From: Pholis gunnellus
Taxonomy: Eukaryota; Chordata; Actinopteri; Perciformes; Pholidae
Assembly (NCBI GenBank): GCA_910591455.2
Contig: OU342824.1
Span: 4,778,583 to 4,842,582, forward strand
Length of the DNA: 64,000 nt
Direction of reading: 5' to 3'
Shown: piece by piece, positions 1-10,334 of the stretch
How the letters are laid out: every line of letters starts with the position of its first letter
Numbering within the stretch: position 1 is the stretch's first letter
Program-made: the position numbers and the translations under genes
The notes under the pieces: generated by a model
Database searches by the model: none
What the model saw: only the letters and a program-made list of their open reading frames with translations
What the model was told of the DNA's origin: nothing

Positions 1-1049
1 TAGTTCCTCTTGGGCACTGTTAGGCACTGTTAGGCACTCTTAGTTCCTCTTAGGCACTTGTATGCACTGTTAGGCACTGTTAGTTCCCCTTGGGCTCTGT
101 TAGGCACTGTTAGTTCCTCTTGGGCTCTGTTAGGCACTGTTAGGCACTCTTAGTTCCTCTTAGGAACTCGTATGCACTGTTAGGCACTGTTAGTTCCCCT
201 CGGCACTGTTAGGCACTGTTAGTTCCTCTTGGGCTCTGTTAGACACTGTTAGGCACTCTTAGTTCCTCTTAGGAACTCGTATGCACTGTTAGGCACTGTT
301 AGTTCCCCTTGGGCACTGTTAGGCACTGTTAGGCAATCTTAGTTCCTCTTAGGTACTCGTATGCACTGTTAGGCACTGTTAGATCCTCTTAGGCTCTGTT
401 AGGCACTGTTAGTTCCCCTTGGGCACTGTATGGCACTGTCAGACACTATTAGGCTCTGTTAGGCACTGTTAGGCAATCTTAGTTCCTCTTAGGCACTTGT
501 ATGCACTGTTAGGCACTGTTAGTTCCCCTTGGGCTCTGTTAGGCACTGTTAGTTCCTCTTGGGCTCTGTTAGGCACTGTTAGGCACTCTTAGTTCCTCTT
601 AGGAACTCGTATGCACTGTTAGGCACTGTTAGTTCCCCTTGGGCTCTGTTAGGCACTGTTAGTTCCTCTTGGGCTCTGTTAGGCACTGTTAGGCACTCTT
701 AGTTCCTCTTAGGAACTCGTATGCACTGTTAGGCACTGTTAGTTCCCCTTGGACACTGTTAGGCACTGTTAGTTCCTCTTGGGCTCTGTTAGGCACTGTT
801 AGGCACTCTTAGTTCCTCTTAGGAACTCGTATGCACTGTTAGGCACTGTTAGTTCCCCTTGGGCACTGTTAGGCACTGTTAGTTCCTCTTGGGCTCTGTT
901 AGGCACTGTTAGGCACTCTTAGTTCCTCTTAGGAACTCGTATGCACTGTTAGGCACTTTTAGTTCCCCTTGGGCACTGTTAGGCACTGTTAATTGCTCTT
1001 ATGCACTCTTAGGCTCTGTTAGGCACTGTTAGTTCCTCTTAGGCACTCT
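1..1049. repeat. 10-bp satellite array, block 1 (open at left edge)
   Basis: Tandem 10-mers related to TTAGGCACTG. Recurrent variants are TTAGTTCCTC, TTAGTTCCCC, TTGGGCTCTG, TTGGGCACTG, TTAGGCACTC, TTAGGAACTC, TTAGGCAATC and GTATGCACTG. They form an 11-monomer (110-bp) higher-order repeat: the 'aggaactcgt' landmark recurs at 601, 711, 821 and 931. One 1-bp deletion near 200 (cccctcggcac) shifts the register. It is the only net break in 10-bp phase that I found in the whole satellite. All frames contain stops (TAG, or TAA on the other strand), so the array is not coding. Confidence 0.97.
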
Positions 1050-1452
1050 GACCAATTACACTGCACATTAATGCTGAGCTGCACGTTAATGTTGACAACT
1101 TCACAGAGTAGTAACGCTAGTAACGCTACTGCAGATGTAAAAAAACAAAAGCAGTTCACTTACCAAGTCCGTTTCTCCTCCTCTTTCAGCCATTGAGTGT
1201 TAAAAAAACAAAGCTAGGTAAAAAAAAATTGAATCTGAACCAAGCAAAACGATAAAAATGTAGCCCACTGACCAATCACGTTAATCTGAGCTGCACGTTA
1301 ATGCTGACATACTTGCCTAGTCCACCCAGGGGCGTGGAGGTCCTCTTTGTCTGCGAATGGTGGGTCTGAGTGTGGGTGGCGTTGTCAAAAACCAATACCC
1401 TAAAAATGGGTATATGCTCTGTGAAGCCACTGTCATTTATGATATCAAAGGC

Positions 1453-1587
1453 AACATTCCGTGATGTCACTGATGATGTCATTAATGATATCCAAGACAA
1501 CATTCCGTTATGTCACTGATGATGTAATTTACAATATCAAAGTCAACATTCCGTGATGTCACAATGACGATGTCCACCTCTTATAAA
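1453..1587 (+). promoter_or_regulatory. Promoter-like block: three 46-bp CRE-like repeats then TATAAA
   Basis: The string aacattccgt starts at 1453, 1499 and 1545, so three direct repeats have a 46-bp period. Each carries a CRE-like core (gtgatgtcac, or ttatgtcact). A TATAAA box lies at 1582-1587, about 20 bp past the last core. CCAAT motifs lie upstream in the module. This order is typical of a TATA-class Pol II promoter, but no transcript evidence is available and the motifs are short. The same block sits at 3880-4014, 7022-7156, 9452-9586, 12761-12895, 16588-16722, 18745-18879, 20828-20962 and 23375-23509. Confidence 0.4.
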
Positions 1588-1592
1588 CAGAC

Positions 1593-1624
<32 letters not shown>

Positions 1625-1705
1625 TATTTGAAACCGAAAGATATGAGACCTCAAATATCTAAATATATATGAAAGTGAAAAATTAAAAATAAATATGTAG
1701 GAGTG

Positions 1706-2038
1706 ATGCCATTTTGGAAGGTGGTCCTGAAGAAGCTAGAAGGGTGGCTGAAACAGCCTTTACCAGAATCCCCAAAATTATGTTTACTCTGAGACAAATC
1801 GATAATGCCACCAGGCCTTAACAAAACAGAGCTCGGGCTGTCATTAACTGGTTTTAATGTGGCAGCAAGACTCATTCTGAGAAACTGGAAGAGCCCACAT
1901 ATGCCCTTGTTCACAGAACGGCTCAAACTCATGACAGAGACAGCTGCATTTGAAAATATGATTGCCAGGGTACAGAACATTCCAAGCAGAAAAGACCAAG
2001 CATGGGGGCATCTGATGACTTATATTACTATACTATAA
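1706..2038 (+). pseudogene. L1-clade LINE ORF2 C-terminal fragment, copy 1
   Basis: This frame holds 111 codons and ends at TAA 2036-2038, with one internal TGA at 1790-1792. Before the stop it reads PFWKVVL...LEGWL...PKLCLL. After it comes GFNVAARLILRNWKSP and then W..LMTYI. This matches the order of conserved residues after the reverse transcriptase domain at the end of L1-type ORF2 (PFW, LCLL, ARRxILRxWK, terminal W). Only about the last 110 residues are present, with no endonuclease or RT core, so it cannot encode an active protein. Carries N (aac) in the MPPGLNK segment. The family call is from motif memory. Confidence 0.65.
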
Positions 2039-2293
2039 CTAGTCTAGTATGTCAAAAAAACTTCATTAAAATGCCATGGTATAGGATGTCGAAAAATGGA
2101 TTTAAAAAAGTGATAATATATTAAGTCTATAAAAGTCACAGTATAGTGTCTGAAAAAGTGATAATATAGTACTATAAAATATAACTAAAATACTGTATAT
2201 TCAATTTAAAAAAGGCATTAACAGGCATAGTATGTCACAAAACTTCAATTAAATGCCTGAATCTTATGTTAAAAAAAGTCATAATAATATCTG

Positions 2294-3484
2294 TTAGTTA
2301 ATGTTAGTTCCTCTTAGGCTCTGTTAGGCACTGTTAGGCAATCTTAGTTCATCTTAGGCACTTGTATGCACTGTTAGGCACTGTTAGTTCCCCTTGGGCA
2401 CTGTTAGGCACTGTTAGTTCCTCTTGGGCTCTGTTAGGCACTGTTAGTTCCTTTTAGGAACTCGTATGCACTGATTGGCACTGTTAGTTCCCCTTGGGAA
2501 CTGTTAGGCACTGTTAGGCAATCTTAGTTCCTCTTAAGTACTCGTATGCACTGTTAGGCACTGTTAGATCCTCTTAGGCTCTGTTAGGCACTGTTAGTTC
2601 CTCTTGGGCACTGTTAGGCACTCTTAGTTCCTCTTAGGCACTTGTATGCACTGTTAGGCACTGTTAGTTCCCCTTGGGCTCTGTTAGGCACTGTTAGTTC
2701 CTCTTGGGCTCTGTTAGGCACTGTTAGGCACTCTTAGTTCCTCTTAGGAACTCGTATGCACTGTTAGGCACTGTTAGTTCCCCTTGGGCTCTGTTAGGCA
2801 CTGTTAGTTCCTCTTGGGCTCTGTTAGGCACTGTTAGGCACTCTTAGTTCCTCTTAGGAACTCGTATGCACTGTTAGGCACTGTTAGTTACCCTTGGGCA
2901 CTGTTAGGCACTGTTAGGCAATCTTAGTTCCTCTTAGGTACTCGTATGCACTGTTTGGCACTGTTAGATCCTCTTAGGCTCTGTTAGGCACTGTTAGTTC
3001 CCCTTGGGCACTGTTAGGCACTGTCAGACACTATTAGGCTCTGTTAGGCACTGTTAGGCAATCTTAGTTCCTCTTAGGCACTTGTATGCACTGTTAGGCA
3101 CTGTTAGTTCCCCTTGGGCTCTGTTAGGCACTGTTAGTTCCTCTTGGGCTCTGTTAGGCACTGTTAGGCACTCTTAGTTCCTCTTAGGAACTCGTATGCA
3201 CTGTTAGGCACTGTTAGTTCCCCTTGGGCACTGTTAGGCACTGTTAGTTCCTCTTGGGCTCTGTTAGGCACTGTTAGGCACTCTTAGTTCCTCTTAGGAA
3301 CTCGTATGCACTGTTAGGCACTGTTAGTTCCCCTTGGGCACTGTTAGGCACTGTTAGTTCCTCTTGGGCTCTGTTAGGCACTGTTAGGCACTCTTAGTTC
3401 CTCTTAGGAACTCGTATGCACTGTTAGGCACTTTTAGTTCCCCTTGGGCACTGTTAGGCACTGTTAGTTGCTCTTATGCACTCT
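2294..3484. repeat. 10-bp satellite array, block 2 (1191 bp)
   Basis: Contains the 110-bp higher-order unit plus a longer variant with TTAGATCCTC and TCAGACACTA monomers (around 2971-3050). It ends with the type B border string ttagttgctc ttatgcactc directly before the module. It stays in 10-bp register from end to end. Confidence 0.97.
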
Positions 3485-4715
3485 GACCAATTACACTGCA
3501 CATTAATGCTGAGCTGCACGTTAATGTTGACAACTTCACAGAGTAGTAACGCTACTGCAGATGTAAAAAAACAAAAGCAGTTCACTTACCAAGTCCGTTT
3601 CTCCTCCTCTTTCAGCCATTGAGTGTTAAAAAAACAAAGCTAGGTAAAAAAAAATTGAATCTGAACCAAGCAAAACGATAAAAATATAGCCCACTGACCA
3701 ATCACGTTAATGCTGAGCTGCACGTTAATACTGACATACTTGCCTAGTCCACCCAGGGGCGTGGAGGTCCTCTTTGTCTGCGAATGGTGGGTCTGAGTGT
3801 GGGTGGCGTTGTCAAAAACCAATACCCTAAAAATGGGTAGATGCTCTGTGAAGCCACTGTCATTTATGATATCAAAGGCAACATTCCGTGATGTCACTGA
3901 TGATGTCATTAATGATATCCAAGACAACACTCCGTTATGTCACTGATGATGTAATTTACAATATCAAAGTCAACATTCCGTGATGTCACAATGACGATGT
4001 CCACCTCTTATAAACAGACTATATATATATATATATAAATAAATACAACTATTTGAAACCGAAAGATATGAGACCTCAAATATCTAAATATATATGAAAG
4101 TGAAAAATTAAAAATAAATATGTAGGAGTGATGCCATTTTGGAAGGTGGTCCTGAAGAAGCTAGAAGGGTGGCTGAAACAGCCTTTACCAGAATCCCCAA
4201 AATTATGTTTACTCTGAGACAAATCGATAATGCCACCAGGCCTTACCAAAACAGAGCTCGGGCTGTCATTAACTGGTTTTAATGTGGCAGCAAGACTCAT
4301 TCTGAGAAACTGGAAGAGCCCACATATGCCCTTGTTCACAGAACGCCTCAAACTCATGACAGAGACAGCTGCATTTGAAAATATGATTGCCAGGGTACAG
4401 AACATTCCAAGCAGAAAAGACCAAGCATGGGGGCATCTGATGACTTATATTACTATACTATAACTAGTCTAGTATGTCAAAAAAACTTCATTAAAATGCC
4501 ATGGTATAGGATGTCGAAAAATGGATTTAAAAAAGTGATAATATATTAAGTCTATAAAAGTCACAGTATAGTGTCTGAAAAAGTGATAATATAGTACTAT
4601 AAAATATAACTAAAATACTGTATATTCAATTTAAAAAAGGCATTAACAGGCATAGTATGTCACAAAACTTCAATTAAATGCCTGAATCTTATGTTAAAAA
4701 AAGTCATAATATCTG
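3485..4715 (+). repeat. Satellite module 2 (type B)
   Basis: Same layout as module 1. Type B markers are aaaatAtagccc and gggtaGatgctc. Shares the private variants gaacgCctcaaac and aataaataCaac with module 3, and acaacaCtccg with modules 3 and 7. Promoter-like block at 3880-4014; short (TA)n at about 4020-4036. Confidence 0.93.
4131..4463 (+). pseudogene. L1-clade LINE ORF2 C-terminal fragment, copy 2
   Basis: Same 111-codon frame with the same internal TGA as copy 1. It has T (acc) instead of N in the MPPGLTK segment. The shared stop shows that the fragment was already dead before the unit was amplified. Confidence 0.65.
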
Positions 4716-6626
4716 TTAGTTAATGTTAGTTCCTCTTAGGCTCTGTTAGGCACTGTTAGGCAATCTTAGTTCCTCTTAGGCACTTGTATGCACTGTTAGG
4801 CACTGTTAGTTCCCCTTGGGCTCTGTTAGGCACTGTTAGGCACTGTTAGTTCCTCTTGGGCTCTGTTAGGCACTGTTAGGCACTCTTAGTTCCTCTTAGG
4901 AACTTGTATGCACTGTAAGGCACTGTTAGTTCCCCTTGGGCACTGTTAGGCACTGTTAGTTCCTCTTGGGATCTGTTAGGCACTGTTAGTTCCTTTTAGG
5001 AACTCGTATGCACTGTTAGGCACTGTTAGTTCCCCTTGGGAACTGTTAGGCACTGTTAGGCAATCTTAGTTCCTCTTAGGTACTCGTATGCACTGTTAGG
5101 CACTGTTAGATCCTCTTAGGCTCTGTTAGGCACTGTTAGTTCCCCTTGGGCACTGTTAGGCACTGTCAGACACGATTAGGCTCTGTTAGGCACTGTTAGG
5201 CAATCTTAGTTCCTCTTAGGCACTTGTATGCACTGTTAGGCACTGTTAGTTCCCCTTGGGCTCTGTTAGGCACTGTTAGTTCCTCTTGGGCTCTGTTAGG
5301 CACTGTTAGGCACTCTTAGTTCCTCTTAGGAACTCATATGCACTGTTAGGCACTGTTAGTTCCCCTTGGGCACTGTTAGGCACTGTTAGTTCCTCTTGGG
5401 CTCTGTTAGGCACTGTTAGGCACTCTTAGTTCCTCTTAGGAACTCGTATGCACTGTTAGGCACTGTTAGTTCCCCTTGGGCACTGTTAGGCACTGTTAGT
5501 TCCTCTTGGGCTTTGTTAGGCACTGTTAGGCACTCTTAGTTCCTCTTAGGAACTCGTATGCACTGTTAGGCACTTTTAGTTCCCCTTGGGCACTGTTAGG
5601 CACTGTTAGTTCCCCTTGGGCACTGTTAGGCACTCTTAGTTCCTCTTAGGAACTCGTATGCACTGTTAGGCACTGTTAGTTCCCCTTGGGCACTGTTAGG
5701 CACTGTTAGTTCCTCTTGGGCACTGTTAGGCACTGTTAGTTCCCCTTGGGCTCTGTTAGGCACTGTTAGTTCCTCTTGGGCTCTGTTAGGCACTGTTAGG
5801 TACTCTTAGTTCCTCTTAGGAACTCGTATGCACTGTTAGGCACTGTTAGTTCCCCTTGGGCACTGTTAGGCACTGTTAGTTCCTCTTGGGCTCTGTTAGG
5901 CACTGTTAGGCACTCTTAGTTCCTCTTAGGAACTTGTATGCACTGTTAGGCACTGTTAGTTCCCCTTGGGCACTGTTAGGCACTGTTAGTTCCTCTTGGG
6001 CTCTGTTAGGCACTGTTAGTTCATTTTAGGAACTCGTATGCACTGATAGGCACTGTTAGTTCCCCTTGGGAACTGTTAGGCACTGTTAGGCAATCTTAGT
6101 TCCTCTTAAGTACTCGTATGCACTGTTAGGCACTGTTAGATCCTCTTAGGCTCTGTTAGGCACTGTTAGTTCCTCTTGGGCACTGTTAGGCACTGTTAGG
6201 CACTCTTAGTTCCTCTTAGGCACTTGTATGCACTGTTAGGCACTGTTAGTTCCCCTTGGGCTCTGTTAGGCACTGTTAGTTCCTCTTGGGCTCTGTTAGG
6301 CACTGTTAGGCACTCTTAGTTCCTCTTAGGAACTCGTATGCACTGTTAGGCACTGTTAGTTCCCCTTGGGCACTGTTAGGCACTGTTAGTTCCTCTTGGG
6401 CTCTGTTAGGCACTGTTAGGCACTCTTAGTTCCTCTTAGGAACTCGTATGCACTGTTAGGCACTGTTAGTTCCCCTTGGGCACTGTTAGGCACTGTTAGT
6501 TCCTCTTGGGCTCTGTTAGGCACTGTTAGGCACTCTTAGTTCCTCTTAGGAACTCGTATGCACTGTTAGGCACTTTTAGTTCCCCTTGGGCACTGTTAGG
6601 CACTGTTAGTTGCTCTTATGCACTCT
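4716..6626. repeat. 10-bp satellite array, block 3 (1911 bp)
   Basis: Mostly 110-bp higher-order units. The usual CpG (aactCGtatg) is aactCAtatg at 5331 and aactTGtatg in others, consistent with CpG decay. A rare cacgattagg variant occurs near 5172. Border string is type B. Confidence 0.97.
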
Positions 6627-7857
6627 GACCAATTACACTGCACATTAATGCTGAGCTGCACGTTAATGTTGACAACTTCACAGAGTAGTAACGCTACTGC
6701 AGATGTAAAAAAACAAAAGCAGTTCACTTACCAAGTCCGTTTCTCCTCCTCTTTCAGCCATTGAGTGTTAAAAAAACAAAGCTAGGTAAAAAAAAATTGA
6801 ATCTGAACCAAGCAAAACGATAAAAATATAGCCCACTGACCAATCACGTTAATGCTGAGCTGCACGTTAATACTGACATACTTGCCTAGTCCACCCAGGG
6901 GCGTGGAGGTCCTCTTTGTCTGCGAATGGTGGGTCTGAGTGTGGGTGGCGTTGTCAAAAACCAATACCCTAAAAATGGGTAGATGCTCTGTGAAGCCACT
7001 GTCATTTATGATATCAAAGGCAACATTCCGTGATGTCACTGATGATGTCATTAATGATATCCAAGACAACACTCCGTTATGTCACTGATGATGTAATTTA
7101 CAATATCAAAGTCAACATTCCGTGATGTCACAATGACGATGTCCACCTCTTATAAACAGACTATATATATATATATATAAATAAATACAACTATTTGAAA
7201 CCGAAAGATATGAGACCTCAAATATCTAAATATATATGAAAGTGAAAAATTAAAAATAAATATGTAGGAGTGATGCCATTTTGGAAGGTGGTCCTGAAGA
7301 AGCTAGAAGGGTGGCTGAAACAGCCTTTACCAGAATCCCCAAAATTATGTTTACTCTGAGACAAATCGATAATGCCACCAGGCCTTACCAAAACAGAGCT
7401 CGGGCTGTCATTAACTGGTTTTAATGTGGCAGCAAGACTCATTCTGAGAAACTGGAAGAGCCCACATATGCCCTTGTTCACAGAACGCCTCAAACTCATG
7501 ACAGAGACAGCTGCATTTGAAAAAATGATTGCCAGGGTACAGAACATTCCAAGCAGAAAAGACCAAGCATGGGGGCATCTGATGACTTATATTACTATAC
7601 TATAACTAGTCTAGTATGTCAAAAAAACTTCATTAAAATGCCATGGAATAGGATGTCGAAAAATGGATTTAAAAAAGTGATAATATATTAAGTCTATAAA
7701 AGTCACAGTATAGTGTCTGAAAAAGTGATAATATAGTACTATAAAATATAACTAAAATACTGTATATTCAATTTAAAAAAGGCATTAACAGGCATAGTAT
7801 GTCACAAAACTTCAATTAAATGCCTGAATCTTATGTTAAAAAAAGTCATAATATCTG
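6627..7857 (+). repeat. Satellite module 3 (type B)
   Basis: The same length as module 2 (1231 bp) and nearly identical to it. The differences I saw are gaaaaAatgattg for gaaaaTatgattg (about 7525) and ccatggAatagg for ccatggTatagg (about 7647). Promoter-like block at 7022-7156. This indicates a recent unit duplication with module 2. Confidence 0.93.
7273..7605 (+). pseudogene. L1-clade LINE ORF2 C-terminal fragment, copy 3
   Basis: As copy 2, with one extra replacement (ENM to EKM) caused by the change near 7525. Internal TGA retained. Confidence 0.65.
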
Positions 7858-9058
7858 TTAGTTAATGTTAGTTCCTCTTAGGCTCTGTTAGGCACTGTTA
7901 GGCAATCTTAGTTCCTCTTAGGCACTTGTATGCACTGTTAGGCACTGTTAGTTCCCCTTGGGCTCTGTTAGGCACTGTTAGTTCCTCTTGGGCTCTGTTA
8001 GGCACTGTTAGGCACTCTTAGTTCCTCTTAGGAACTTGTATGCACTGTTAGGCACTGTTAGTTCCCCTTGGGCACTGTTAGGCACTGTTAGTTCCTCTTG
8101 GGATCTGTTAGGCACTGTTAGTTCCTTTTAGGAACTCGTATGCACTGTTAGGCACTGTTAGTTCCCCTTGGGAACTGTTAGGCACTGTTAGGCAATCTTA
8201 GTTCCTCTTAAGTACTCGTATGCACTGTTAGGCACTGTTAGATCCTCTTAGGCTCTGTTAGGCACTGTTAGTTCCTCTTGGGCACTGTTAGGCACTGTTA
8301 GGCACTCTTAGTTCCTCTTAGGCACTTGTATGCACTGTTAGGCACTGTTAGTTCCCCTTGGGCTCTGTTAGGCACTGTTAGTTCCTCTTGGGCTCTGTTA
8401 GGCACTGTTAGGCACTCTTAGTTCCTCTTAGGAACTTGTATGCACTGTTAGGCACTGTTAGTTCCCCTTGGGCACTGTTAGGCACTGTTAGGCAATCTTA
8501 GTTCCTCTTAGGTACTCGTATGCACTGTTAGGCACTGTTAGATCCTCTTAGGCTCTGTTAGGCACTGTTAGTTCCCCTTGGGCACTGTTAGGCACTGTCA
8601 GACACTATTAGGCTCTGTTAGGCACTGTTAGGCAATCTTAGTTCCTCTTAGGCACTTGTATGCACTGTTAGGCACTGTTAGTTCCCCTTGGGCTCTGTTA
8701 GGCACTGTTAGTTCCTCTTGGGCTCTGTTAGGCACTGTTAGGCACTCTTAGTTCCTCTTAGGAACTCATATGCACTGTTAGGCACTGTTAGTTCCCCTTG
8801 GGCACTGTTAGGCACTGTTAGTTCCTCTTGGGCTCTGTTAGGCACTGTTAGGCACTCTTAGTTCCTCTTAGGAACTCGTATGCACTGTTAGGCACTGTTA
8901 GTTCCCCTTGGGCACTGTTAGGCACTGTTAGTTCCTCTTGGGCTTTGTTAGGCACTGTTAGGCACTCTTAGTTCCTCTTAGGAACTCGTATGCACTGTTA
9001 GGCACTTTTAGTTCCCCTTGGGCACTGTTAGGCACTGTTAGTTCCTCTTAGGCACTCT
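7858..9058. repeat. 10-bp satellite array, block 4 (1201 bp)
   Basis: Higher-order units as elsewhere. aactCAtatg, a CpG-decay variant, occurs at 8763. The final border lacks the ttatgcactc monomer found before the other modules and reads ttagttcctc ttaggcactc. Confidence 0.97.
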
Positions 9059-9587
9059 GACCAATTACACTGCACATTAATGCTGAGCTGCACGTTAATG
9101 TTGACAACTTCAGAGTAGTAACGCTACTGCAGATGTAAAAAAACAAAAGCAGTTCACTTACCAAGTCCGTTTCTCCTCCTCTTTCAGCTATTGAGTGTTA
9201 AAAAAACAAAGCTAGGTAAAAAAAAATTGAATCTGAACCAAGCAAAACGATAAAAATGTAGCCCACTGACCAATCGCGTTAATGCTGAGCTGCACGTTAA
9301 TGCTGACATACTTGCCTAGTCCACCCAGGGGCGTGGAGGTCCTCTTTGTCTGCGAATGGTTGGTCTGAGTGTGGGTGGCTTTGTCAAAAACCAATACCCT
9401 AAAAATGGGTATATGCTCTGTGAAGCCACTGTCATTTATGATATCAAAGGCAACATTCCGTGATGTCACTGATGATGTCATTAATGATATCCAAGACAAC
9501 ATTCCGTTATGTCACTGATGATGTAATTTACAATATCAAAGTCAACATTCCGTGATGTCACAATGACGATGTCCACCTCTTATAAAC

Positions 9588-9591
<4 letters not shown>

Positions 9592-9652
<61 letters not shown>
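9592..9652. repeat. (TA)n microsatellite, expanded
   Basis: Uninterrupted TA dinucleotides starting 5 bp after the TATAAA box of module 4. The equivalent tract is about 17-20 bp in modules 1-3 and about 31 bp in modules 5 and 6. It is expected to melt or extrude easily. Confidence 0.97.
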
Positions 9653-9665
<13 letters not shown>

Positions 9666-9746
9666 TATTTGAAACCGAAAGATATGAGACCTCAAATATC
9701 TAAATATATATGAAAGTGAAAAATTAAAAATAAATATGTAGGAGTG

Positions 9747-10079
9747 ATGCCATTTTGGAAGGTGGTCCTGAAGAAGCTAGAAGGGTGGCTGAAACAGCCT
9801 TTACCAGAATCCCCAAAATTATGTTTACTCTGAGACAAATCGATAATGCCACCAGGCCTTACCAAAACAGAGCTCGGGCTGTCATTAACTGGTTTTAATG
9901 TGGCAGCAAGACTCATTCTGAGAAACTGGAAGAGCCCACATATGCCCTTGTTCACAGAACGGCTCAAACTCATGACAGAGACAGCTGCATTTGAAAATAT
10001 GATTGCCAGGGTACAGAACATTCCAAGCAGAAAAGACCAAGCATGGGGGCATCTGATGACTTATATTACTATACTATAA
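9747..10079 (+). pseudogene. L1-clade LINE ORF2 C-terminal fragment, copy 4
   Basis: Same frame, same internal TGA, T-type (MPPGLTK) although it sits in a type A module. This mixed state suggests gene conversion or an intermediate lineage. Confidence 0.65.
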
Positions 10080-10334
10080 CTAGTCTAGTATGTCAAAAAA
10101 ACTTCATTAAAATGCCATGGTATAGGATGTCGAAAAATGGATTTAAAAAAGTGATAATATATTAAGTCTATAAAAGTCACAGTATAGTGTCTGAAAAAGT
10201 GATAATATAGTACTATAAAATATAACTAAAATACTGTATATTCAATTTAAAAAAGGCATTAACAGGCATAGTATGTCACAAAACTTCAATTAAATGCCTG
10301 AATCTTATGTTAAAAGAAGTCATAATAATATCTG

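Larger units (their letters stand above)
1050..2293 (+). repeat. Satellite module 1 (type A)
   Basis: Non-10-mer segment between array blocks, starting gaccaattacactgc and ending atctg before arrays resume. It holds two CCAAT-type motifs, a promoter-like block (1453-1587), a (TA)n tract near 1593-1612, a LINE fragment (1706-2038) and an A/T-rich tail with degenerate 'agtatgtcaaaaaaacttca' units. Type A markers are aaaatGtagccc, gggtaTatgctc and an extra 'cgctagtaa' duplication. A 1-bp deletion near 1285 (taatctgagc for taatgctgagc) is private to this copy. Orientation follows the LINE fragment. Confidence 0.93.
9059..10334 (+). repeat. Satellite module 4 (type A, longest TA tract)
   Basis: Type A at the two diagnostic bases. 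It lacks 3 bp in aacttc(aca)gag and shares cgaatggTtggtc and aaaaGaagtcat with modules 5 and 6. The (TA)n tract at about 9592-9652 is roughly 60 bp, two to four times that of other copies and the main reason this module is longest. Promoter-like block at 9452-9586. Confidence 0.93.

Noticed and set aside
1..1049. TTAGGC in the monomer resembles nematode or vertebrate telomere repeats
   Set aside because: The period is 10, not 6, and the second half (ACTG) is invariant and unrelated to telomere repeats. No TTAGGG runs occur.
1651..1980. 109-aa minus-strand frame in each module
   Set aside because: It is the antisense of the LINE ORF2 fragment, whose + strand reading matches L1 motifs.
3640..3930. 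96-aa minus-strand frame repeated in most modules as a possible gene
   Set aside because: It is conserved only because the modules are recent copies. Module 1 breaks it by a 1-bp deletion with no sign of constraint, it has no recognisable domain, and it runs across the CRE-like repeats.
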